In this document: positions 1 through 6,155 of the stretch, piece after piece | Position numbering within the stretch: the stretch's first letter is position 1 | Layout of the letters: each line of letters begins with the position of its first letter | NCBI GenBank assembly: GCA_036508635.1 | Contig: DATCGY010000009.1 | Span: 1-11,135 of the forward strand | From: FEN-727 sp036508635 | GTDB lineage: Bacteria; Actinomycetota; Geothermincolia; Fen-727; Anoxymicrobiaceae | Length of the DNA: 11,135 bases | Reading direction: 5' to 3' | Translations under genes and position numbers: made by a program | The notes under the pieces: generated by a model | Database searches by the model: none | What the model was told of the DNA's origin: nothing | What the model saw: the letters and a program-made list of their open reading frames with translations, nothing else

Positions 1-962
1 TCGAAGAAACCGCACTTGGCCAGGGTGCCGTTCGCCTTGAGGAACGCAAGGTGCGCGCCGCATGCCCAGTCGCCCGACGGCTCGTGCTGCTCGGACCCGA
101 ACGCCCGCTCGAGCTGCTCCGCCGCGAGCTCCAGGTCCGGAAGCAGACTCCCCGCGTTTGCTGACAGCCTTCCCGCCTCACATGGAACATCCAGGGTCCA
201 GGAGACAGCCCCGATATCCCGCACGAGTTCCTCGAGCGCATCCAGCTCTCCCGGGTTCCGGCTGTGTATCATAGTAGCTATCGAAACGTCCGCGCCCGCG
301 CGCCGAAGGCTGGCAATACCGTCGAGCGAGGATCTGAAGCTTCCGGTGCCGCGGATAAAGTCGTGCCCCTCCTCCATCCCGTCGAGTGATACCTGTACCT
401 CGTGAAAGTTCAGGCGCGCCGCCAGCCCGTCATCTACCAGTGTGCCGTTCGTCACGAGGATCGCTCGGAATGCCCTGCCCCGAACGAGCTCGTTGACGGT
501 GTCAAAGCCAGGGTAGACCAGGGGCTCACCGCCTGTGACGACCAGGCGAAGGCCGCCCATCAGCTCGAATTCGTCAAGCACATCCGCGACAGTCTCGATC
601 CGGATATCCTCACCACCTGGCTCTCCGAGGTAGCAGTGAAGGCATTTGAGATTGCACCTGTCAGTCAACTCGACCATAAGGTACCGGAGGGACGGAACCT
701 CGTTTCTGCCTACCATCACTTCGCGAGGCCTCGGTTCCGGTTCGGCAACCAGGACCTTTTCTTCAAGACAGAACTCGAGGAACTCCCGCGGAAAGACCGA
801 AGCGGATAACGAGAGGGTCCCATCACATCGTGAGAGTTCCTCGAAACCGTCCGGGTCGACCTCGTAGACGTCATCGGTCACGGTGTTATAGACGGCAGGG
901 AATTCCAGGAGCTTGAGGAACACTCCGTAGCCCATCCTCAGGAAGCTATCCGCGGAGGGCAT
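1..962 (-). CDS. Radical SAM/SPASM peptide maturase with probable N-terminal RRE domain (3' end cut by window)
   Basis: I translated this frame by hand: it is open from an ATG at 962 to the left edge, about 320 residues. The radical SAM cluster motif CNLKCLHC gives C103, C107 and C110, which bind the 4Fe-4S cluster that cleaves S-adenosylmethionine. TGGEP at about 143-147 is the SAM-binding GGEP motif, and VQVSLDG lies near 188-194. Near the cut end, C301 and C317 in a C-G-A-H...G-T-L-A-K-C-G-F-F context match the opening of a SPASM domain, which carries auxiliary Fe-S clusters and is typical of peptide-modifying maturases. Residues about 15-80 (YNTVTDDVYEVD..., ELSRCDGT, FLEFCLEEKVLV) look like a PqqD-like winged-helix RRE, the domain that binds RiPP leader peptides; this part is my inference. 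The start overlaps the upstream 74-residue gene by 17 bases, suggesting coupled translation. The substrate is unknown; the peptide at 1326 is the best candidate. Confidence 0.9.
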   Translation of the reverse strand, partial: MPSADSFLRMGYGVFLKLLEFPAVYNTVTDDVYEVDPDGFEELSRCDGTLSLSASVFPREFLEFCLEEKVLVAEPEPRPREVMVGRNEVPSLRYLMVELTDRCNLKCLHCYLGEPGGEDIRIETVADVLDEFELMGGLRLVVTGGEPLVYPGFDTVNELVRGRAFRAILVTNGTLVDDGLAARLNFHEVQVSLDGMEEGHDFIRGTGSFRSSLDGIASLRRAGADVSIATMIHSRNPGELDALEELVRDIGAVSWTLDVPCEAGRLSANAGSLLPDLELAAEQLERAFGSEQHEPSGDWACGAHLAFLKANGTLAKCGFF

Positions 963-1170
963 CGGCCAGTTGCTCCAGCGTCACGTAGCCCTTGTCAATG
1001 AGTCGCATAAGCATGTGATAGCACCCGCACTCCAGCTCTTCGTCCTCCCCCGAAGTGAAGAACTCGCAGTCGGCGCAGATGAGCCTCTTGAACTCCTCAG
1101 AGTCCCGTTTGCCCAGCTCGCCGCGCAGGAAAGGTCCCACCCTTGCTTCAAAACCCGGAAAATCACCCAT
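946..1170 (-). CDS. Small four-cysteine protein (74 aa) coupled to the radical SAM maturase
   Basis: The ATG at 1170 is chosen because GGGGTGAG lies a few bases upstream; the frame is open further up to 1236 but no better ribosome binding site is seen there. The product is 74 residues, acidic, with four cysteines as C32-x2-C35 and C48-x-C50, then a helical tail ending LEQLADALRG. The cysteine spacing suits a zinc or Fe-S site. The stop codon overlaps the start of the radical SAM gene by 17 bases, so the two are very probably co-transcribed and translationally coupled. I do not recognise a named family. Options are an accessory or delivery protein for the maturase, a small metal-binding protein, or a second, larger precursor peptide. 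The gene itself is convincing; the function is open. Confidence 0.75.
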   Translation of the reverse strand: MGDFPGFEARVGPFLRGELGKRDSEEFKRLICADCEFFTSGEDEELECGCYHMLMRLIDKGYVTLEQLADALRG

Positions 1171-1173
1171 CTT

Positions 1174-1181
1174 CTCACCCC
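1174..1181 (-). promoter_or_regulatory. Ribosome binding site deciding the 1170 start
   Basis: GGGGTGAG on the minus strand ends three bases before the ATG at 1170. It favours this start over the in-frame ATG codons further upstream. Confidence 0.6.
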
Positions 1182-1259
1182 GATTTCTATTAACCTCCAT
1201 AAAAAACCGCCCAGTCAAGTCCTTGCAGGAAACCATGGCCGTCAGTTGAATTCAAAGGA

Positions 1260-1288
1260 TTGAAATCGCCGGACTCCCGACGTAAGCT
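1260..1288 (+). promoter_or_regulatory. Candidate sigma-70-type promoter for the 20-residue peptide gene
   Basis: TTGAAA at 1260-1265 and TAAGCT at 1283-1288 are separated by exactly 17 bases. The -35 box matches five of six consensus bases; the -10 box keeps only the key T, A and final T. Transcription would start near 1295, leaving a leader of about 30 bases before the ATG at 1326. The call rests on spacing and position, since the -10 box is weak. Confidence 0.4.
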
Positions 1289-1311
1289 TTAAGCAATGCC
1301 CATCCATGAAC

Positions 1312-1320
1312 GGAAGGGGG
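1312..1320 (+). promoter_or_regulatory. Strong ribosome binding site of the 20-residue peptide gene
   Basis: GGAAGGGGG lies five bases before the ATG at 1326. Such a purine-rich site in front of a 20-codon frame is the main reason to treat the frame as a real gene. Confidence 0.65.
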
Positions 1321-1325
1321 TCACG

Positions 1326-1388
1326 ATGAAGATCGTGAAGTTGGCCAAGAAGGCCTCGAGCACCTGCAAGTGCTCAAAGAGCTGCTAG
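1326..1388 (+). CDS. Putative RiPP precursor peptide, 20 aa, CKCSKSC C-terminus
   Basis: The frame reads MKIVKLAKKASSTCKCSKSC and stops at TAG 1386-1388. It is preceded by a strong ribosome binding site, and a promoter candidate lies at the right distance. A clear intrinsic terminator starts six bases after the stop, so this looks like a self-contained transcription unit for one tiny peptide. The first half is basic and hydrophobic, like a short leader. The second half has three cysteines (C14, C16, C20) among serines, threonine and lysines, a composition seen in substrates of thioether-forming radical SAM/SPASM maturases. It is divergent to such a maturase 155 bases away. I do not recognise a named family. 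It could instead be a metal-binding micropeptide or a regulatory leader, but no gene follows it before the terminator. Confidence 0.65.
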   Translation: MKIVKLAKKASSTCKCSKSC

Positions 1389-1390
1389 CA

Positions 1391-1418
1391 GCGAAAAGCC
1401 CCGAAAGGGGCTTTTTGC
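1391..1418 (+). terminator. Intrinsic terminator after the 20-residue peptide gene
   Basis: AAAAGCCCC (1394-1402), a GAAA loop (1403-1406) and GGGGCTTTT (1407-1415) form a perfect nine-pair stem followed by a T run. It lies immediately after the peptide stop. On the minus strand the same stem also ends in TTTT, so it may terminate transcripts of the 1494-1880 gene as well. Confidence 0.9.
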
Positions 1419-1451
1419 TTGTGGCGTCCTGGCTGTTGCGGGCCGGTCGAC

Positions 1452-1468
1452 CACGCATGGAATGCGTG
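1452..1468. repeat. Inverted repeat CACGCAT-GGA-ATGCGTG
   Basis: Perfect seven-base arms around a three-base centre, lying 25 bases beyond the stop of the zinc-ribbon membrane protein gene. There is no T run, so an intrinsic terminator is unlikely. On the minus strand, GCATTCCATGCGTGG is nearly the same as the element at 1985-2003 on the other side of that gene. Confidence 0.5.
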
Positions 1469-1493
1469 AAAACGAGACCCGCCCCGATCCGGT

Positions 1494-1880
1494 TCAGACG
1501 CGGGCGCCGCAATACGAGCAGAACTGGGCATCTCCCGGCACCAGGTTCCGGCACTGCTGACAGACCTTGTTCCTGGACGGCGGTTGCAGGGGGTCAAGTT
1601 CCAGATCATTGCCACTATCCCGGTCCGCGGGCGGTGGCCGATAATACCTCTGGTCTGGATATCGCATCTCGTGATCGGCCGGCGGGCGGGCAGGTTTTAT
1701 GAAGTAGAGAACGAGTATGCCTATGAGACCGCCGAAAAACCCTACTGCGAATCCCAGGCCGAAGCTGTACCCCTTGCGCCGTGCTATCTTTCCACCCCAG
1801 TAGCCGAAGAGCGCCCATAACAGCACGGCAAACATGTAGAAGAACACGAGGAAATTCGACGAGACTCCATTGCTTTCCAT
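1494..1880 (-). CDS. Small two-helix membrane protein with C-terminal zinc ribbon
   Basis: The 128-residue product has two hydrophobic segments, about residues 9-28 and 38-61, the second rich in glycine. They are joined by a short basic turn (KIARRKG). A proline- and charge-rich linker follows, then a C-terminal zinc ribbon with C107-x2-C110 and C121-x2-C124 (VCQQC...FCSYCGARV). Such ribbons appear on many small bacterial membrane proteins of unknown role and probably bind zinc on the cytoplasmic side. The ATG at 1880 has a GAGGTG-like ribosome binding site upstream. It stands alone, between two copies of a similar inverted element (1452-1468 and 1985-2008), and is divergent from the dehydrogenase gene at 2039. 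Gene and domain layout are clear; the function is unknown. Confidence 0.88.
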   Translation of the reverse strand: MESNGVSSNFLVFFYMFAVLLWALFGYWGGKIARRKGYSFGLGFAVGFFGGLIGILVLYFIKPARPPADHEMRYPDQRYYRPPPADRDSGNDLELDPLQPPSRNKVCQQCRNLVPGDAQFCSYCGARV

Positions 1881-1984
1881 TCGTTCACACCTCTATATAT
1901 CAGCGGCGCCGGCTCATTCCACCACAGGGGTGTACAAGATTCCCCTGAATAACCCTCTTAAAAAGCATATCGCGCCGGGGCGTA

Positions 1985-2008
1985 GCATTCCATCCATGCG
2001 TGGAATAC
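1985..2008. repeat. Inverted repeat ATTCCA-N8-TGGAAT upstream of the dehydrogenase gene
   Basis: ATTCCA at 1987-1992 and TGGAAT at 2001-2006 are perfect inverted arms. The stretch GCATTCCATCCATGCGTGG (1985-2003) equals the minus-strand element at 1452-1466 apart from an extra CCAT. It sits 31 bases before the ATG at 2039, in the region divergent to the membrane protein gene, where an operator could act on either gene. Confidence 0.45.
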
Positions 2009-2038
2009 GATGAAGAAGCATAAGAACGGAGGTAGGAA

Positions 2039-3043
2039 ATGGCCGGCAAAAGAGTGCTCGTACTTTCGCCGCTGCCGCCTGAGCTCATAGATGCGATGCT
2101 CCAGGCAAACGCGGCCGGCAAGGACATAGGAAACGTCGAAGTGACAACATACCAGGGCGGCGGCAGGGATGAGCTCCTCGAAGCAGTGGGGCAAGCCGAG
2201 ATCATTATCGGCGACTATACGTTCCGCAACGAGATGGACCAGGAGGTCATAAAGGCGGCGTCTTCGTGCATCCTGATACAACAACTTTCGGTCGGATACC
2301 AGCATATAGACGTCGAGGAAGCGGCGCGGCGGGGTATCCCCGTGGCCAACGTCGCCGGGGCGAACTCCATCGGGGTCGCCGAGCATACGATAATGGTCAC
2401 ACTCGCCTGCCTCAAGAAGCTGATGCTGCAATACGCCAAGACAATGAGCGGTCAGTGGGCACAGGACGAGATGGCGAACTACGGCGTCTTCGAGCTCTTC
2501 GGCAAGACGATAGGCATAGTGGGAATGGGCAGGATCGGCAGAGAGGTCGCAATGCGCGCAAGGGGTTTCGGATGTAACGTCATCTATAGCGACGCCAACC
2601 GGCTCGCGGAGACCGACGAACAGGAACTGGGTGCGACGTTCAGAACTCTGGAAGAGCTTCTTGCCGAAGCCGACGTGGTGACTCTCCACGTTCCACTGAC
2701 GCCCGAGACCGAGCTCCTGATCAACGAGGAGCGAATCTCCTTGATGAAGCCGACAGCCGTTCTCATCAACGTCGCGCGCGGCGAGGTCATTGACGAAAAC
2801 GCGGTGGCTGTCGCACTGGCGGAGGGCAGGCTGGCGGGTGCGGGCATCGACGTCTTCAGTATCGAGCCGGTGACTCAGGACAACCCGCTACTGCACTCTC
2901 CAAATACGATCGTGACTCCACACACCGCCGGCGCAACCAACGAGAGCCGTATGCGGATCATCATGTCCGCCATTGCTAACGTCGTATCGGTATTGAAAGG
3001 ACAAGCGCCTGAGAACATCGTAAACGGCGTTGAGCCGCGTTAG
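2039..3043 (+). CDS. NAD(P)-dependent D-2-hydroxyacid dehydrogenase
   Basis: A 334-residue cytoplasmic enzyme of the D-isomer-specific 2-hydroxyacid dehydrogenase family, which interconverts 2-keto acids and D-2-hydroxy acids. The Rossmann glycine motif G162-M-G164-R-I-G167 is followed by acidic D185, which favours NADH over NADPH. The catalytic set is present: R247 in NVARGEV, E276 in DVFSIEP and H295 in TPHTAGAT. Length is usual for glyoxylate, hydroxypyruvate or phosphoglycerate dehydrogenases that lack a C-terminal ACT domain. GGAGG at 2028-2032 supports the ATG at 2039. The thiamine enzyme follows 105 bases downstream on the same strand, probably co-transcribed. The exact substrate cannot be read from the sequence. 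D-glycerate formation from hydroxypyruvate would fit the GpgS-like enzymes nearby, but that is inference. Confidence 0.93.
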   Translation: MAGKRVLVLSPLPPELIDAMLQANAAGKDIGNVEVTTYQGGGRDELLEAVGQAEIIIGDYTFRNEMDQEVIKAASSCILIQQLSVGYQHIDVEEAARRGIPVANVAGANSIGVAEHTIMVTLACLKKLMLQYAKTMSGQWAQDEMANYGVFELFGKTIGIVGMGRIGREVAMRARGFGCNVIYSDANRLAETDEQELGATFRTLEELLAEADVVTLHVPLTPETELLINEERISLMKPTAVLINVARGEVIDENAVAVALAEGRLAGAGIDVFSIEPVTQDNPLLHSPNTIVTPHTAGATNESRMRIIMSAIANVVSVLKGQAPENIVNGVEPR

Positions 3044-3061
3044 AACAGCCTCGAGTTGAAG

Positions 3062-3080
3062 CGTCCCGCTCGCGGGAGCG
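3062..3080 (+). other. Short GC-rich hairpin between dehydrogenase and thiamine enzyme genes
   Basis: TCCCG-CTCG-CGGGA (3064-3077) and, mutually exclusive with it, CGCTC-GCGG-GAGCG (3067-3080) can each form a five-pair stem. No T run follows, so it is not an intrinsic terminator. It might modulate readthrough or message stability, or be chance in GC-rich DNA. Confidence 0.2.
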
Positions 3081-3148
3081 AAATCCTCTCTTGAGAAATC
3101 CGTTAACACCCGCAGGCTCGCCGCGCCATGATATCCGGAGGTTGAAAA

Positions 3149-4825
3149 ATGAGTGAGATGACCGGGGGCGGCACACTCGCCGAGGCCCTCGTGAGAATGG
3201 GAACGAACCGGCTGTACGGAATAATCGGAACGTCCAATATCGGCTTCGTCGATTCTCTATACCAGGTTCGGGACAGGATCCGCTATGTCTCGTGCAGGCA
3301 CGAGCAGGTGGCCGCCAGCATGGCGGATGTCGAAGGCAGGCTCACCGGGCGTCCGGGAGTGGCGCTCGTCCATTCGGGAGGGGGTGCGCTCAACGCCGCT
3401 ATCTCAATGGGCAACGCCCGCAAGGACTGCTCCCCGATGATGGTGATATCCGGTGCGGTCAAGCACTCCCTGGCCGGCAGCGACGGGATGCTTGAGCTCG
3501 ACCACGTCGGGCTTTTCGCACCGCTGTGCAAGGGCGCTTTTCGCGTTGACTCCACCGCGGACATCCCGTCCGTTCTCTCGAAGGCGTACCGTATGGCGAT
3601 GAGCGGCGCGCGAGGTCCCGTCATAATAGAGGTCCCGGAGGATGTATGGGGCGAGAGGGCCCGGGTCGACCTCGATAGCCTGGAGTTCTCCGTAGATCCT
3701 CCCCCACCGGTCCAGGATAAAGATGTCGCCGAGGCGATCGAGCTGCTGTCAAGTGCCAGGCTTCCATTAGTTCTCGCCGGCGGAGGCGTGGCATACTCGA
3801 ATTCTTCCGATAAGTTGCTGAGCTTCATCGAGGCTCTTGGTGTACCGGTCGTGACCACCGGAAACGGGCGCGGAGTTATTTCGGAAACTCACCCACTGAG
3901 CCTTGGCCGAGCGGGCTTCGGCGGTGGCAACCTTGTGGCGGACAAAGCCCTCGAGAAGGCCGACGCCATCGTGTGCCTTGGAGCGGGCATAAGCGACATG
4001 ACCACGTATGAGTACACGATGCCCATCATGGCCGCGGACATCATGGTGTTCAACATATCCGGTAACTACGCGTCCCAGGCGCCCGGCGCGAGGGTCTTTG
4101 CCTGCGACGTCGGTGAGTTCCTCCCGGTCGCACTCGAACGGCTTGGGGACAAGAGGCTGCAGCCGAGGCCCGGCTGGGAAGAGGAGCTTTCCGAAGCTCG
4201 GGTGATGTGGGACGGGCTCTGCCAGGCCGCGCTCTCAAGGGAGGGCGACCTCCCGGCCGGAGCGCGTGTCGCTCGCACTCTCGACGAGCTCCTGCCCGAC
4301 GACACGATCGTGTCTGTCGGTGCGGGGACGCATCTGCTGTACGCCATGGACTTCATCCCATCACGAAATCCGCTCACCTTCATGTCGACCGTGAACTTCG
4401 GCTCGATGGGATTCGGGTTCGCGGCGAACCTCGCGTCCAGGCTCGCCTATCCCGACCGTAGCGCGATCGCGATGCTCGGTGACGGAGACTTCATGATGAC
4501 CATACAGGACCTCGAGACCGCAGTGCGCGAAGATATTCCGGTCAAGGTGTTCGTCATGAACGACAGCCAGTACCGGGTTCTGAACATCCGCCAGAAGCTG
4601 CAGTTCGGAGGGCGAATCCACGGGACCGAACACGGCAACCCCGACTTCGCCGCGCTCGCGCGGGACTTCGGCGCCGCCGGATATCGTCTCGACAGGGACA
4701 GCGAGACGCGCGACGTCCTTGAAAAAGCTCTGGCCGAAGAGGGTCCGACGGTGGTCGACGTGATCATCGACCAGGATGACCTTCCTCCGCTCAACATCGA
4801 GGCGAACCTCCGCATGTCGATGTGA
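3149..4825 (+). CDS. Thiamine-diphosphate-dependent enzyme, acetolactate synthase family
   Basis: A 558-residue protein with the usual three-part layout: N-terminal pyrimidine-binding domain (about 1-170), central domain (about 190-335) and C-terminal diphosphate-binding domain (about 370-540). E52 in SCRHEQVAASMAD is the conserved glutamate that activates the cofactor. The magnesium/diphosphate motif starts at GDGDF (444-448) and ends at N471 in VMNDSQ, the expected distance; the family more often has NN there. The central domain has LAGGG at about 209-213. Family members include acetolactate synthase, glyoxylate carboligase, sulfoacetaldehyde acetyltransferase and 2-keto acid decarboxylases; I cannot assign the reaction. 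No acetolactate synthase small subunit or other branched-chain gene is nearby, which argues against valine/isoleucine synthesis. The ATG at 3149 has CGGAGG upstream. It is convergent with the glycosyltransferase operon; 40 bases separate their stops, with no terminator visible. Confidence 0.92.
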   Translation: MSEMTGGGTLAEALVRMGTNRLYGIIGTSNIGFVDSLYQVRDRIRYVSCRHEQVAASMADVEGRLTGRPGVALVHSGGGALNAAISMGNARKDCSPMMVISGAVKHSLAGSDGMLELDHVGLFAPLCKGAFRVDSTADIPSVLSKAYRMAMSGARGPVIIEVPEDVWGERARVDLDSLEFSVDPPPPVQDKDVAEAIELLSSARLPLVLAGGGVAYSNSSDKLLSFIEALGVPVVTTGNGRGVISETHPLSLGRAGFGGGNLVADKALEKADAIVCLGAGISDMTTYEYTMPIMAADIMVFNISGNYASQAPGARVFACDVGEFLPVALERLGDKRLQPRPGWEEELSEARVMWDGLCQAALSREGDLPAGARVARTLDELLPDDTIVSVGAGTHLLYAMDFIPSRNPLTFMSTVNFGSMGFGFAANLASRLAYPDRSAIAMLGDGDFMMTIQDLETAVREDIPVKVFVMNDSQYRVLNIRQKLQFGGRIHGTEHGNPDFAALARDFGAAGYRLDRDSETRDVLEKALAEEGPTVVDVIIDQDDLPPLNIEANLRMSM

Positions 4826-4865
4826 GTTCAGTCGCGAGATAACCCGATGCCTTGAATGAGACTGA

Positions 4866-6143
4866 TCAGATGGAGCACACGCGGCCCGCGTCGAGGTCCA
4901 GCCATCGCTCGCGCATGTACACCTTCTCGTTGACGAACGATCGCAGGATATCGTCAACGACCTGCTCGGTGCCTGTGTGGTCCAGTTCGACCGTGCGATT
5001 GGCGACCGACGCCACCATGCCAAAATACAGCGGCGAGGAAAGGTCGATGAGCTTGTGTGTGTTGCCGGTCCAGCAGTTGAATACCACCGCGATATCGTAG
5101 ACTATCCGCGCCCATAGGTCGGGTGGCATATGGAAGTCGCAGTAGCCCTCGGGGTGGCAGACCTCGGAGCGGGCTATCTGCTCGAGTCGCATATAGGTAT
5201 CCTTGCTGAGGATCTCGCGGTATATCGCGCTGAAGTGCGCCATGCCCAGGTTGAACTCCTCGACCAGCCTCGTGACGCTGATCGGTATGGCCTCCGGCTC
5301 CCAGGGCACGGCCGTGCCCTTCACCTGGACGTCTTCGACGATGTTCTCTTCCCGCCAGAAATCCTGAAACTTGTTCATCGATCGGAATATCGTGGATAGT
5401 ACCTGCATGTACATCGGCCCGAGAGAAAAAGCGGGGTCTTTGGCGCTGTGGACCTTGGCGCCGAGGTTCGCCTGGCAAATCTTAGCTCCACCGGTAATAG
5501 CCGATATGGTCATCCAGATATCGATTCCGAACTGCCCGACGAAAACGTCCCAGACGTCCTGCTTGGCGAGCATCTCGATAAACCCCGCGGACATCCCGAA
5601 GTCTCCACCGATAGGCTGCCTGAGCTTCTTGCCGTACAGTGAAGTGACGAGCGGGTAGATGAGGAGGTTGGTTATCGTTCCATCGTACTTGTACCGCTTA
5701 TAGAACGGCGCGACGAAGCCGAACCCCTCACGGACTACCGGCGACAGCAGGTTGTTGACCCAGTCGGGAGTAAGGCTCCTCATGTCGGCGTCGATGATCG
5801 CCAGTCCCTTCACGCCAAGATCAAGCGCGGCGTTGAAGACGGCCCGCAAGGCGTTGCCTTTTCCGGCCTCCCCCCTGTAGGTGCCGACGATCTTGTTGAC
5901 GGTCATTCCGATATCCGTCATGCGAGCTACGTTTTTTGTCTCGTCCAGCGAACCGCCCTCGCATACGAATACCACTGACCTCATGTCTGCGAAAAAAGTG
6001 GAGAGTCCCTCGGCCGCCGTCTTCATAACGCGGGAGATGGTCTGCTCGTTGTTGTACGCGGGAATCGCTACCATGACGTCCGCCCCGCCGATGTCACGCA
6101 CGGCTTGCGCTATCTCCGGAGATACAGCCGGAAGCATGTCCAT
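4866..6143 (-). CDS. GpgS/mannosylglycerate synthase-like glycosyltransferase, copy 2
   Basis: A 425-residue GT-A glycosyltransferase. Its motif order follows glucosyl-3-phosphoglycerate synthase (GT81) and mannosylglycerate synthase (GT78), retaining enzymes that add a sugar from a nucleotide donor to glycerate-type acceptors. VAIPAYNNEQTI (25-36) is the nucleotide-binding start, GKGNAL 94-99 the donor loop and DAD 118-120 the metal-binding DxD. RQPIGGDFGMS is at 175-185, FGIDIW at 205-210, and H232 in LGAKVHS is the likely metal-binding histidine. A helical C-terminal domain (about 270-425), with a W-ARIVYD-- helix, is longer than in mycobacterial GpgS and more like mannosylglycerate synthase. 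GGGGGTGG lies before the ATG at 6143, 12 bases after the stop of its paralogue, so the two are co-translated. The acceptor could be glycerate, phosphoglycerate or another 2-hydroxyacid; the sugar is unknown. Confidence 0.85.
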   Translation of the reverse strand: MDMLPAVSPEIAQAVRDIGGADVMVAIPAYNNEQTISRVMKTAAEGLSTFFADMRSVVFVCEGGSLDETKNVARMTDIGMTVNKIVGTYRGEAGKGNALRAVFNAALDLGVKGLAIIDADMRSLTPDWVNNLLSPVVREGFGFVAPFYKRYKYDGTITNLLIYPLVTSLYGKKLRQPIGGDFGMSAGFIEMLAKQDVWDVFVGQFGIDIWMTISAITGGAKICQANLGAKVHSAKDPAFSLGPMYMQVLSTIFRSMNKFQDFWREENIVEDVQVKGTAVPWEPEAIPISVTRLVEEFNLGMAHFSAIYREILSKDTYMRLEQIARSEVCHPEGYCDFHMPPDLWARIVYDIAVVFNCWTGNTHKLIDLSSPLYFGMVASVANRTVELDHTGTEQVVDDILRSFVNEKVYMRERWLDLDAGRVCSI

Positions 6144-6155
6144 CGTGCCACCCCC

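Noticed and set aside
402..809. Plus-strand open frame of 135 codons
   Set aside because: It lies antisense to the radical SAM gene, whose cysteine and GGEP motifs are read on the minus strand; the plus translation shows no family motifs.
1189..1218. TTGACT and GTTAAT on the minus strand as a promoter for the maturase operon
   Set aside because: The boxes are 18 bases apart, but transcription would start almost on top of the ribosome binding site at 1174-1181, so the placement is poor.
1958..2689. Minus-strand open frame of 243 codons
   Set aside because: It is the shadow of the dehydrogenase gene, which has intact catalytic motifs in the plus frame.
4826..4865. Possible bidirectional terminator between the convergent genes
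   Set aside because: No stem followed by a T run could be found in these 40 bases.
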